DNA of 64,000 nt from Parvibaculum sp039680535 (GTDB lineage Bacteria; Pseudomonadota; Alphaproteobacteria; Parvibaculales; Parvibaculaceae), in contig NZ_JBDKSS010000018.1 in the NCBI RefSeq assembly GCF_039680535.1, positions 1 to 64,000 of the forward strand, written 5' to 3'. A program made the translations under genes and the position numbers. Below, one piece after another: positions 1-8,459 of this stretch. The notes below the pieces were generated by a model. The model had not been told where the DNA came from. It saw only the letters and a program-made list of their open reading frames with translations, and ran no database searches. Position 1 is the first letter of the stretch; every line of letters starts with the position of its first letter.

Positions 1-389
1 GCGGCCGTGTTATTGACGGCCAGCGCCATCGTCAGCACCGAGCCGACCGAAAGAGTGATGCCCCAGGCGAAGGCCTCGCCCGGAGTGACCCGGCCGGCCG
101 GAATGGGCCTGCCGGCGGTACGCGCCAACTTCGCGTCGATATCGGCGTCGTACCACATGTTGAGCGCGCCCGACGCGCCCGCGCCGATCGCGATGCAGAG
201 CAGCGCGGTGAAGGCGATAACCGGATTGATGTGTCCAGGCGCGACCACGAGCCCGACGAGCCCCGTGAACACCACGAGCGACATCACGCGTGGCTTCAGG
301 AGCTCGAAGTAGTCCCGGGGGGAGGCCATGCCGTTTTGCGGCAGGGCCTCGCTCCCGAGGCGATCGCTTGTGATCGAACTGTCCGACAT
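1..389 (-). CDS. ctaB: Protoheme IX farnesyltransferase (heme O synthase), 5' part only
   Basis: The first 129 residues are visible; the gene runs off the left edge. It attaches a farnesyl group to heme B to make heme O, the precursor of heme A for cytochrome aa3, in the inner membrane. The text shows the UbiA-family pattern: DYFELLKPRVMSLVVFTG, then the Asp-rich prenyl-diphosphate site NMWYDADIDAKLARTAGRP, with hydrophobic helices between. The start ATG (387-389) lies 21 bp downstream of the ctaD stop on the same strand, which fits the alphaproteobacterial ctaC-ctaD-ctaB order. Confidence 0.93.
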   Translation of the reverse strand, partial: MSDSSITSDRLGSEALPQNGMASPRDYFELLKPRVMSLVVFTGLVGLVVAPGHINPVIAFTALLCIAIGAGASGALNMWYDADIDAKLARTAGRPIPAGRVTPGEAFAWGITLSVGSVLTMALAVNNTA

Positions 390-409
390 CTTTCGGGACC
401 GGTCCTTGC

Positions 410-2017
410 TTACTTAATACGCGGCAGTTCGTTGAACTGATGGAACGGCGGCGGTGAGGACAGGGTCCATTCGAGCGTCGTCGCACCCTCGCCCCACGGA
501 TTGTCGGCAGCCTTCTGCTTCTTCACGAAGGCGTGGATCACGCCGATGAGGAAGATGGCAACGCCGACGACCGAGAGATAGGAACCGATCGAGGAGATGT
601 AGTTCCAGAAGGCGAACGCATCCGGGTAGTCCGCATAGCGGCGCGGCATGCCCGAGAGGCCGAGGAAATGCTGCGGGAAGAACACCATGTTCACGCCCAC
701 GAACATCGTCCAGAAGTGCAGCTTCGCAATGAACTCGCTGTACATGTAGCCGCTGATCTTCGGGAACCAGTAGTACCAGCCCGCGAAGATCGCGAAGACG
801 GCGCCGAGCGACAGCACGTAGTGGAAGTGCGCGACGACGTAGTAGGTGTCCTGCAGCACGCGATCGACGCCGGCATTGGCGAGCACGACGCCCGTCACGC
901 CGCCGATGGTGAAGAGGAAGATGAAGCCGATCGCCCAGACCATCGGAGCGCGGAACTCGATCGAGCCGCCCCACATCGTGGCGATCCACGAGAAGATCTT
1001 GATGCCCGTGGGAACGGCGATGACCATCGTCGCGGCGACGAAATAGGCCTGCGTGTTGACCGAGAGGCCGACCGTATACATGTGGTGCGCCCACACGACG
1101 AAGCCGACGACACCGATCGCGACCATGGCATAGGCCATGCCGAGATAGCCGAACACGGGCTTGCGCGAGAAGGTCGAGATGATCTGGCTGATCATGCCGA
1201 AGCCTGGCAGGATGAGGATGTACACTTCGGGATGGCCGAAGAACCAGAAGAGATGCTGGAAGAGCACCGGATCGCCGCCGCCTTCAGCCTTGAAGAAGGT
1301 CGTGCCGAAGTTGCGGTCGGTGAGGAGCATCGTGATCGCGCCGGCGAGAACCGGGAGCGAGAGCAGAAGCAGGAACACCGTCACCAGAACCGACCAGACG
1401 AAGAGCGGCATCTTGTGCAGCGTCATGCCCGGCGCGCGCATGTTGAAGATCGTGGTGATGAAGTTGATCGAACCGAGAATCGACGAGGCGCCCGCGATGT
1501 GGAGGCTGAGGATCGCGAAGTCCATCGCCGGTCCGGGGGTGCCGGAGGTCGAGAGCGGCGGATAGATCGTCCAGCCGCCGGCGACGCCGAGGCCGCCCGG
1601 CTGACCGGGAACGAACATCGAGATGACGAGCAGCGCCAACGCAGGCGGCAGCAGCCAGAACGAAATGTTGTTCATGCGCGGGAAGGCCATGTCCGGCGCG
1701 CCGATCATGAGCGGCACGAACCAGTTGCCAAAACCGCCGATCATGGCAGGCATGACCATGAAGAAGATCATGATCAGGCCGTGGCCGGTCACCAGCACGT
1801 TATAGAGATTGTGGTCGAGGTGAAGGATGCCGCCGCCCGGATACATCAGGTTCATGCGGATCATCACGGACATCGTACCGCCGACCAGACCCGCGATGAT
1901 CGCGAAGATCAGGTACATCGTGCCGATGTCTTTGTGGTTGGTCGAATAGACGTAGCGCCTCCAGCCCGTGGGGTGGTCGGCGTGAGCGGCGTGCGCGGCC
2001 TCAGCTTGCCCTGCCAT
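410..2017 (-). CDS. ctaD: Cytochrome c oxidase subunit I (aa3 type)
   Basis: This 535-aa protein is the catalytic subunit of cytochrome c oxidase, carrying heme a and the heme a3/CuB centre in the inner membrane. Visible hallmarks are WRRYVYSTNHKDIGTMY at the N-terminus, the low-spin heme region TGHGLIMIFFMVMPAMIGG, the CuB His/Tyr and D-channel Glu segment FFGHPEVYILILPGFG, the HHMYTVGL pair, and HFHYVLSLGAVF for the heme ligands. The length is normal for the family. It lies 57 bp after ctaC and just before ctaB, so the three are probably one transcript. Confidence 0.98.
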   Translation of the reverse strand: MAGQAEAAHAAHADHPTGWRRYVYSTNHKDIGTMYLIFAIIAGLVGGTMSVMIRMNLMYPGGGILHLDHNLYNVLVTGHGLIMIFFMVMPAMIGGFGNWFVPLMIGAPDMAFPRMNNISFWLLPPALALLVISMFVPGQPGGLGVAGGWTIYPPLSTSGTPGPAMDFAILSLHIAGASSILGSINFITTIFNMRAPGMTLHKMPLFVWSVLVTVFLLLLSLPVLAGAITMLLTDRNFGTTFFKAEGGGDPVLFQHLFWFFGHPEVYILILPGFGMISQIISTFSRKPVFGYLGMAYAMVAIGVVGFVVWAHHMYTVGLSVNTQAYFVAATMVIAVPTGIKIFSWIATMWGGSIEFRAPMVWAIGFIFLFTIGGVTGVVLANAGVDRVLQDTYYVVAHFHYVLSLGAVFAIFAGWYYWFPKISGYMYSEFIAKLHFWTMFVGVNMVFFPQHFLGLSGMPRRYADYPDAFAFWNYISSIGSYLSVVGVAIFLIGVIHAFVKKQKAADNPWGEGATTLEWTLSSPPPFHQFNELPRIK

Positions 2018-2074
2018 CTGTCTTATCCTTCGCTCTTATAACTGTTCTGTTGTCTGTCTAAGCCGAAGCCGGGT

Positions 2075-2929
2075 TCAGTGGGCGATTTCGGCCTGCGCCG
2101 TCTTCACCAGCGCGGAAGAGGAGCCAGCGTCGGCCGACTTCTTCTGCTCCGCGAGCCAGCTTGCGAATTCTTCCTTCGTCACGACCTTGATGCTGATCGG
2201 CATGAAGGCGTGCGACTGGCCGCAAAGTTCGGAGCACTGGCCGTAGAACATGCCGGTCCTGGTCGCCTTGAACCATGTTTCGTTCAGACGGCCCGGGATG
2301 GCGTCGATCTTCACGCCGAACGAGGGGACCGCGAAGGAGTGGATCACGTCGGCGCCGGTGACGATCACGCGGACCGTGGTGTCGACGGGAACGACCATCG
2401 AGTTATCTGCGGCGAGAAGGCGCGGCTGGCCCGGCTTCAGGTCCTTGTCCTCGATGATGTTCGAGTCGAAGGCGATGCCGCCCTCGTCCGGATACTCATA
2501 GCCCCAGTACCACTGGTAGCCGGTCGCCTTGACGGTCAGCTCCGCCTGCGGAATCACGACTTCCTTGTAAAGGAGACGGAAGGAGGGGATCGCGATGACG
2601 ACGAGGATCATCACCGGGAGAACAGTCCACACCACTTCGATGAGCGTGTTGTGCGTCGTCTTCGACGGCGTCGGATTCGACTTACGATTGAAGCGCACCA
2701 TCACGATGATGAGCAGCAACGTGACGAAGAGCACGATGGCGGTGACGATGTAGAGGAGTAGGTTGTGGAAGGCGATCAGGTCTTCCATGACCGGCGTCGC
2801 CGCCGCCTGCATGCCCATCTCCTTGGGTGCCGGCATGCCGTCCGCAAGCGCCGAGGCGATGAAACCGCCATCCAGATGACCGATCGCGAGCGCGATCGCG
2901 AAGAGGCCCATACCAATCAGAAACCGCAT
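2075..2929 (-). CDS. ctaC: Cytochrome c oxidase subunit II
   Basis: This 284-aa subunit takes electrons from cytochrome c through its CuA centre on the periplasmic side. I start it at ATG 2929 (MRFLIGMGLF), which begins a signal-like hydrophobic segment and has GGGAG about 10 nt upstream. A longer frame continues to 3175, but that extension is Arg/Gly-rich and not family-like. Two membrane helices follow (FHNLLLYIVTAIVLFVTLLL and VVWTVLPVMILVVIAIP). Near the C-terminus the CuA motif CSELCGQSHAFM supplies both Cys, the His and the Met. It is the first gene of ctaC-ctaD-ctaB. Confidence 0.96.
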   Translation of the reverse strand: MRFLIGMGLFAIALAIGHLDGGFIASALADGMPAPKEMGMQAAATPVMEDLIAFHNLLLYIVTAIVLFVTLLLIIVMVRFNRKSNPTPSKTTHNTLIEVVWTVLPVMILVVIAIPSFRLLYKEVVIPQAELTVKATGYQWYWGYEYPDEGGIAFDSNIIEDKDLKPGQPRLLAADNSMVVPVDTTVRVIVTGADVIHSFAVPSFGVKIDAIPGRLNETWFKATRTGMFYGQCSELCGQSHAFMPISIKVVTKEEFASWLAEQKKSADAGSSSALVKTAQAEIAH

Positions 2930-3490
2930 GCTTGTTCCCAGCTCCCAGTGTCTTCCCGCTTTAGGTGAGCCTCTTCCTGCCGAAGAGCGCCGCCTTTCGA
3001 AGAAGTTTCGACCTGCCAACACAAATTCCGATCCTGCAACAATTGCAGGCCTGTCCCTTTTTTGAGGAGTGCCGCCGTCCGCCCCGGGCCTGACGCCGCC
3101 TTCCCCCTCCATCCCTCCCCGCGTGTCGCAGACCGCCTTCAAGTGGTCGCGCCGTCGCAGGACGAAAAGCCGCATGTAGAATTCTGGGCGTCAGAAAACA
3201 TAAACCGATGCCCGCCGCAAGCATCTCGACGCGTGAAAATCCCCCCATCCCCTTCGATGAGCGAACTGGAGCTGCAATCGCTCTTGAATTTCGTTCTCGT
3301 CGAGTCGTCTCGCGAGTATAGACACGCAGCGGCGATCAGCCACATCCCTTGGCTGCCTTTTGCGACGTTTTGCCACAATTGAAGCAGCTCGGCTGGACGC
3401 GCACCGCCCCTCGCACAGCATTACGGGAAAGGGATCGACGCAGCGTCGCAAAGGAGTAAAGTGATAGTCACTCTCAGGAGGCAGATGTAG
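2930..3490. other. Divergent intergenic region ctaC / hypothetical gene
   Basis: About 560 bp separate the minus-strand ctaC start from the plus-strand gene at 3491. Short open frames here on both strands look like chance frames and lack family resemblance. The region should hold the promoter of the cta genes and of the downstream gene, but I cannot place either with confidence. The one clear structure is the palindrome at 3033-3049. Confidence 0.6.
3033..3049. promoter_or_regulatory. 17-bp palindrome upstream of ctaC (possible operator)
   Basis: The sequence is CCTGCAA-CAA-TTGCAGG, a perfect 7-bp inverted repeat with a 3-nt centre, 104 bp upstream of the ctaC start. Its size and symmetry fit a dimeric regulator site. 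No factor can be assigned from sequence. Confidence 0.35.
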
Positions 3491-3889
3491 ATGCGTGACG
3501 AGGCCCTGATCCATTTTCACTACGGCCGGCAGATTTCGGCTGGTCTCGTCCTTGCCGCCAATGGCGCAGCGGCACCCGATCTCATCAGCGAGGCGGCGCC
3601 CTATCTCGACCCTCGCAGCCCGGGCCGCTCGGTGGTTGGATTTTGTGCCTGCCATCCCGATATGGTGGAAGACGTGATCGCGCCCCCGCCCCCGGGCTGG
3701 GAAGAGTGGCGCTTCACCGAATGGGACAATTGGTTCGGCCGCATCAATGGCGTTTTCCTGGTCGATCTGAAGCAGCTTCGCGTGGTGCAATATCCGCTCT
3801 ATAGCTGCGGTTCGAACGTCGTGCGCTGCGACCTCTCGGGCCTGCCCCGGCGGCTGGTTCCGGTCGAGGAATGGCTCGCGCGCAAATAA
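3491..3889 (+). CDS. Hypothetical protein, 132 aa
   Basis: I do not recognise this family. It is soluble, with no signal peptide or membrane helix, and contains a Pro-rich turn (DVIAPPPPGWEEW) followed by aromatic-rich sequence RFTEWDNWFGRINGVF and a Cys-containing stretch QYPLYSCGSNVVRCDL. The start is supported by AGGAGG at 3476-3481, nine nt before ATG 3491. An ATG-TAG pair (3485-3490) sits directly before the true start. It is followed by tldD 45 bp downstream on the same strand. Confidence 0.75.
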   Translation: MRDEALIHFHYGRQISAGLVLAANGAAAPDLISEAAPYLDPRSPGRSVVGFCACHPDMVEDVIAPPPPGWEEWRFTEWDNWFGRINGVFLVDLKQLRVVQYPLYSCGSNVVRCDLSGLPRRLVPVEEWLARK

Positions 3890-3934
3890 CGGCCGTCCCG
3901 GACACCCCGCGCGACGGCAAGATCGGGAATTGAG

Positions 3935-5368
3935 ATGAGCAACTCCGCTGACGACCTTTTCTTCTCGCAAGCCGGGCTCGACCGTTCACGGGTCGAGAAA
4001 CTCGTGGGCCAAGCGCTCGACGGCGCGGAGGATGGCGAGCTTTTCCTCGAATACCGCCAGTCGGAAGCCCTCGCCTTCGACGACGGGCGTCTCAAGACCG
4101 CGAATTTCGACACGTCGCAGGGATTCGGCCTGCGCTGCGTGGTCGGCGAATCGACGGGCTTTGCCCATGCCTCGGACCTTTCCGAGAGCGCGATCAAACG
4201 CGCGGGCGAGGCGGTGCAGGCGGTGAAGCAGGGCCGCAGCTTCACGCTGGCTGAAGGCCCGAAGCGAACCAACATTCATCTCTATTCCGATGAGAACCCG
4301 CTCGGCGCGCAGAGCTTCGAGCAAAAAGTGAAACTGCTTTCAGATATTGACGCCTATGCCCGCGCCAAGGATTCCCGCGTCCGGCAGGTTTCGGCATCGC
4401 TGGTCGGCGAGTGGCAGGCGGTCGAGATCATCCGGCCGGATGGCACCTTCGTGCGCGATATCCGCCCCCTCGTCCGGCTCAATGTCTCCGTCATCGCCGG
4501 TCAGGGCGACCGGCAGGAAACCGGCAGCTATGGCGTGGGCGGCCGTACCGGCTACGACATCTATATAGACCCGCTGCAATGGCAGGCGCAGGTGGACGAA
4601 GCCCTGCGTCAGGCTTTAGTGAATCTGGATTCAGTTCCGGCGCCGGCCGGCGAGATGGATGTGGTGCTCGGGCCGGGATGGCCGGGAATCCTGCTTCACG
4701 AAGCGATCGGCCATGGGCTTGAAGGCGACTTCAACCGCAAGAAGACCTCCGCCTTCTCCGGCCTGCTCGGCAGCCGCGTCGCGGCCCCCGGCGTCACAGT
4801 CGTCGATGACGGCACGCTGGCGAACCGCCGCGGCTCGCTCTCGGTCGACGATGAAGGCACGCCGACCTCGCGCACCGTGCTGATCGAGGACGGCATCCTC
4901 AAGGGCTACATGCAGGACCGGATGAATGCCCGCCTCATGGGCATGGCGCCCACCGGCAACGGGCGGCGCGAATCCTACGCGCATCAGCCCATGCCGCGCA
5001 TGACCAACACCTACATGCTCTCCGGCAATCACGAGCCCGACGAAATCCTGCGCTCGGTGAAGAAGGGCCTTTATGCCGTCTCCTTCGGAGGCGGTCAGGT
5101 GGACATCACCAGCGGCAAGTTCGTCTTCACCTGCACCGAGGCCTATCTCATCGAGAACGGCAAGATCGGCGCACCGGTGAAGGGCGCAACCATCATCGGC
5201 AACGGCCCGGATGTGCTCACCCGCGTCGCCATGATCGGAAACGACATGAAGCTCGATCCGGGCATTGGCACCTGCGGCAAGGCCGGCCAGGGCGTCCCCG
5301 TCGGCGTCGGTCAGGCAACGCTGCGGATCAACGGGCTGACGGTCGGCGGAACGGCGAAGGCGGCGTAA
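3935..5368 (+). CDS. tldD: Metalloprotease TldD
   Basis: This 477-aa protein is the catalytic half of the TldD/TldE (PmbA) cytoplasmic metalloprotease, which trims unfolded peptides such as modified peptide precursors. The zinc motif HEAIGHGLEGD is present, with the first His near residue 255, and the C-terminal glycine-rich region GTCGKAGQGVPVGVGQ is typical. Length is normal. Its partner gene pmbA is in this window at 35629, about 30 kb away and not adjacent. Confidence 0.96.
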   Translation: MSNSADDLFFSQAGLDRSRVEKLVGQALDGAEDGELFLEYRQSEALAFDDGRLKTANFDTSQGFGLRCVVGESTGFAHASDLSESAIKRAGEAVQAVKQGRSFTLAEGPKRTNIHLYSDENPLGAQSFEQKVKLLSDIDAYARAKDSRVRQVSASLVGEWQAVEIIRPDGTFVRDIRPLVRLNVSVIAGQGDRQETGSYGVGGRTGYDIYIDPLQWQAQVDEALRQALVNLDSVPAPAGEMDVVLGPGWPGILLHEAIGHGLEGDFNRKKTSAFSGLLGSRVAAPGVTVVDDGTLANRRGSLSVDDEGTPTSRTVLIEDGILKGYMQDRMNARLMGMAPTGNGRRESYAHQPMPRMTNTYMLSGNHEPDEILRSVKKGLYAVSFGGGQVDITSGKFVFTCTEAYLIENGKIGAPVKGATIIGNGPDVLTRVAMIGNDMKLDPGIGTCGKAGQGVPVGVGQATLRINGLTVGGTAKAA

Positions 5369-5370
5369 GC

Positions 5371-5886
5371 TTGAGTCAGACTCGGCAGAATACTGCGGAC
5401 CGCAAAGGCGCATTCGAAGCGACGCTTTCTCGGATAGCCGTTCTGCATTCGCCGTGGCGCGAACTCGCCATCGCTACGCTTGGCGTTGTGGCCTCTGCCA
5501 TGGCGCTCATGTCATTTCTTGCCAGTATGGCTTTCTTCCTTCCGATTTGGCTCGTCCTGATCTTCAAGTCGCCATTCCTGCTCGCGCTGCTCTTCGTGCT
5601 TGGCCCTGCCTGCCTGACGGCGCTCACCTATTCTTACGTACGGTTCCGCCTGTGGCAGAAAAATGAGACGCGGCCATGGAGCCACAGATTGCTCCTTCGA
5701 CTCATCATCAGGACATGGCTAGTGCTCGCCTTCAATTTTCATACCTTTGGAGTATTCCTGCTCGTCATGAGCGCATGGTGGGGCACAAGCTTTCTCGAAA
5801 TGTTTCCTCTTATGGGGCGCAAGCGCGAGGGGAGCGTCCTGCTTGAAGATGCGCTCTTTGAGCACCACCCTGAAACAAGCGACTAG
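5371..5886 (+). CDS. Hypothetical membrane protein, 171 aa
   Basis: The frame opens with TTG 2 nt after the tldD stop; no good ATG lies in a better position and the ribosome site is weak, so the start is uncertain. Three or four hydrophobic segments are visible (about residues 30-60, 62-82 and 115-140). I recognise no family. The placement suggests translational coupling to tldD. The stop codon shares the CTAG at 5883-5886 with the stop of the convergent gene. Confidence 0.65.
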   Translation: MSQTRQNTADRKGAFEATLSRIAVLHSPWRELAIATLGVVASAMALMSFLASMAFFLPIWLVLIFKSPFLLALLFVLGPACLTALTYSYVRFRLWQKNETRPWSHRLLLRLIIRTWLVLAFNFHTFGVFLLVMSAWWGTSFLEMFPLMGRKREGSVLLEDALFEHHPETSD

Positions 5887-6386
5887 ACACTATCCAGAAA
5901 TGCAGCGATCTCGGTGTCGCTGCACAATCGCACCAGCGCCGCATGCACGCCATGCTTTGCGATGGCATCCTCAATCTTCGCGTCGTGTTTTTCCTTGAAC
6001 GTCCAGACATAGCGGAAGAACTCGGGGTCGATGCGCTCAGGACAGCCCGGCGCCACATCCTCGCGCGCACGTCCGAACTGCGTCACCGCACGCCATAGCG
6101 CGCGGCGGAAACAGACACCGCGCGGCTGGTCGACCCAGATGATCGTGTCAGCGCACGGCATGCGACGATCGAAGGTCTTGGTGTAATTCCCGTCAATAAT
6201 CCAGCGCTCACCCGCAAGCGCTTCATCGAGCTTCGGAAGGAACTGCTCGTCTCCGAGCTCGACCCAGCCGGGCGTCCACCATATCTGGTCGAGATGTATC
6301 ACCGGCAGATCAAGCTGCGCACCCAGCGCCCGCGCAAGCGTCGACTTGCCGCCACCGGAGCAGCCGATGACGAGAATGCGCTTCAT
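5883..6386 (-). CDS. P-loop AAA family ATPase / adenylate-kinase-like protein
   Basis: This 167-aa protein resembles the DNA topology modulation (FlaR)-like nucleotide kinases. It has a Walker A loop GCSGGGKST near the N-terminus, then LPVIHLDQIWWTPGW and the WIIDGNYTKTF segment typical of that group. The substrate is unknown. I chose ATG 6386, with GGGTGAGG just upstream; an in-frame GTG at 6395 overlaps the upstream TGA stop and is an alternative. It is probably co-transcribed with the VOC gene upstream. Confidence 0.8.
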   Translation of the reverse strand: MKRILVIGCSGGGKSTLARALGAQLDLPVIHLDQIWWTPGWVELGDEQFLPKLDEALAGERWIIDGNYTKTFDRRMPCADTIIWVDQPRGVCFRRALWRAVTQFGRAREDVAPGCPERIDPEFFRYVWTFKEKHDAKIEDAIAKHGVHAALVRLCSDTEIAAFLDSV

Positions 6387-6391
6387 CTGCC

Positions 6392-6775
6392 TCACCCGTT
6401 CTTGCTGTGGCAGACCGCCTGAATCTTGTTGCCCTCGGGATCGCGCACATAAGCGCCGTAGTAATTCGGATGGTAATGCGGGCGGAGGCCCGGCGCGCCT
6501 TCGCTGGTGCCGCCGTGAGCAAGGGCTGCGGCATGGAAGGCATCGACCGCCGCGCGGTTCGGCGCAAGGAAGGCGACATGGCCGCCATTGCCCGGCACAT
6601 GCGGTTTGCCATCGAAGGGCTTCAGCACGAAGACCTTCGGTCCTGCCGCCGTGCCGTAGCTCAGTGTGCCGTCAATCTTGAAGAAGGATTGGATGCCGAG
6701 CGTCGCCAGCACCGCGTCGTAAAAGGCTTCAAGCTTCTGCGGATTATTCGATCCGATGGTCACGTGACTGAACAT
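6392..6775 (-). CDS. VOC (glyoxalase/bleomycin resistance) family protein
   Basis: This 127-aa single-domain protein has vicinal-oxygen-chelate signatures: MFSHVTIGSNNPQKLEAFY at the start (metal-ligand His with the typical D/NPxxLxxFY turn), HVAFLAPNRAAVDAFHAAAL in the middle, and YVRDPEGNKIQAVCH at the end. Such proteins are often metal-dependent lyases, isomerases or dioxygenase-like enzymes. The substrate cannot be read from sequence. Confidence 0.85.
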   Translation of the reverse strand: MFSHVTIGSNNPQKLEAFYDAVLATLGIQSFFKIDGTLSYGTAAGPKVFVLKPFDGKPHVPGNGGHVAFLAPNRAAVDAFHAAALAHGGTSEGAPGLRPHYHPNYYGAYVRDPEGNKIQAVCHSKNG

Positions 6776-6802
6776 GGCGTCCTCCCGTTTTCCCCCGCAT
6801 CG

Positions 6803-6890
6803 TCATGGCCCGACTTGTTCGGGCCATCCATGACTTTAATCACCGCTATCAAGAAAGACGTGGATGCCCGGGTCAAGCCCGGGCATGACG
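6803..6890. repeat. Pair of dispersed palindromic elements
   Basis: Two palindromes lie side by side upstream of the VOC gene. The first (6803-6835) has GTCATGG/CATGAC outer arms around CCCGA-CTTGT-TCGGG. The second (6864-6886) is ATGCCCGGG-tcaag-CCCGGGCAT. Related elements occur at 9267-9295 and 15664-15693. This resembles the short intergenic palindromes common in alphaproteobacterial genomes. Confidence 0.7.
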
Positions 6891-6912
6891 CAAAAGGAGA
6901 GCGCGTCAAAGA

Positions 6913-8283
6913 CTAGAACGCATACTCCTTGAACACCGGATCGACGCTGCCGTTCCAGCGCCCGTGGAAGGCTTCGAGCATTTCCTCGGCGGGCGATTTG
7001 CCCTTGCCGACTATGTCCTCAACGGTGGAAAGGAACACGGTTTCGTTCTCCGAGCCCGCGCCATCGTCCTTGGCACGCGCCTTCAGGCCCGCGCGCGAAA
7101 TCTCGACCGCGCGGCGCGCGATGTCGAGAAGCGTGCCATTGCGGAAAGGCGTCTTGAAGCCTAGGCGGGGCACATCATCGCGAAGCTGCTGGCGTTCTTC
7201 CGCCGTCCAGTCCTTGACGAGATCCCAGGCCGCATCGAGCGAGGACTGGTCATAGGTGAGGCCGACCCAGAAAGCAGGCAGCGCGCAGATCCGCGCCCAG
7301 GGCCCGCCATCGGCGCCGCGCATCTCGATGTAATTCTTGAGCCGCGCTTCCGGGAAAATGGTCGTCAGGTGGTTGATCCAGTCGCCCCGCGTCGGCGTCT
7401 CGCCCTCGGCGCCCTTGAGCTTGCCTTCCATGAAGGTACGGAAGGACTGGCCCGTCACGTCGATATAGCCCTTCTCGCGATGCACGAAATACATCGGCAC
7501 GTCGAGCGCGTAGTCGACATATTGCTCGAAACCGAAGCCCTCATCGAAGATGAAGGGGATCATGCCTGTCCGCGCGCGGTCCGTATCGGTCCAGACATGC
7601 GAGCGGTAGGAGAGATAGCCGTTCGGCTTTCCTTCCGTAAACGGAGAATTGGCGAAAATCGCCGTGGCGATGGGCTGGAGCGCGACGGCGACGCGCAGCT
7701 TCTTCACCATGTCCGCTTCGGAAGCGAAATCGAGATTCACCTGAACGGTGCAGGAGCGGTACATCATGTCGAGACCCATGGTCCCGACCTTCTTCATGTA
7801 CTCGGTCATGATCTTGTAGCGGCCCTTGGGCATGACCGGGATCTGGTCGCGCCGCCAATTGGGCGTGAAACCGAGACCGAGGAAACCGAGGCCGAGTTCG
7901 CCGCCGACTTCGCGCACCTGCGCGAGATGGTCGTGCAGTTCCGCGCAGGTCTGGTGCAGCGTTTCGAGCGGTGCGCCCGAAAGCTCGAATTGTCCGCCGG
8001 GCTCAAGTGAAATATTGCCGCCACCCTTCGGGCTTTCGAGGCCGATCAGCGTCTCGCCCTCGCGCACGGGAAGCCAGCCGAAACGTTGCAGGCCTTCCAG
8101 CATGGCGCGGATGCCGTTTGCCCCTTCATAGGGGACGGGCGAATGGTCGGCGAGGTGGAAGGGAAACTTCTCATGCTCCGTGCCGATGCGCCATTCGGCC
8201 TTCGGCTTGGAGCCGCGTTCGAGCGCGGCGACGAGATCGTCCCGGCTCGTGATGGGCTCGGGCCCTGCGACGAGTACGCTCAT
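6913..8283 (-). CDS. gshA: Glutamate-cysteine ligase (plant/proteobacterial type)
   Basis: This 456-aa enzyme catalyses the first step of glutathione synthesis, ATP-dependent joining of glutamate and cysteine. Recognisable segments include WRIGTEHEKFPF, ESPKGGGNISLEPGGQFELS, YMKKVGTMGLDMMYRSCTVQ and EMRGADGGPWARICALPAFW, all typical of the plant-type GCS2 branch of alphaproteobacteria. The start at ATG 8283 (MSVLVAGPEP) fits the family; the frame extends 40 residues further upstream without family-like sequence. It lies 176 bp downstream of rsmE on the same strand. Confidence 0.95.
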   Translation of the reverse strand: MSVLVAGPEPITSRDDLVAALERGSKPKAEWRIGTEHEKFPFHLADHSPVPYEGANGIRAMLEGLQRFGWLPVREGETLIGLESPKGGGNISLEPGGQFELSGAPLETLHQTCAELHDHLAQVREVGGELGLGFLGLGFTPNWRRDQIPVMPKGRYKIMTEYMKKVGTMGLDMMYRSCTVQVNLDFASEADMVKKLRVAVALQPIATAIFANSPFTEGKPNGYLSYRSHVWTDTDRARTGMIPFIFDEGFGFEQYVDYALDVPMYFVHREKGYIDVTGQSFRTFMEGKLKGAEGETPTRGDWINHLTTIFPEARLKNYIEMRGADGGPWARICALPAFWVGLTYDQSSLDAAWDLVKDWTAEERQQLRDDVPRLGFKTPFRNGTLLDIARRAVEISRAGLKARAKDDGAGSENETVFLSTVEDIVGKGKSPAEEMLEAFHGRWNGSVDPVFKEYAF

Positions 8284-8459
8284 GAAGAGCCCCCTGGGTT
8301 GGACAGGCCGTGTCGTTGATCGCGAGGCCGCATCGCCCCTGCCCGGTCCCCGGCCCTTTTTCTGACGTCGCCAACATGTAGGAGCGCCGCCGCGACCTGA
8401 CAAGCGCTAAAGAATTGCCTCCGTGAACTTGCGAACGCTACGCAAAAAGCGTCCGCCTG

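Noticed and set aside
533..2041. Long plus-strand frame of about 500 codons over ctaD
   Set aside because: It is His/Asp/Arg-rich and is the antisense shadow of a well-supported gene; no family resemblance.
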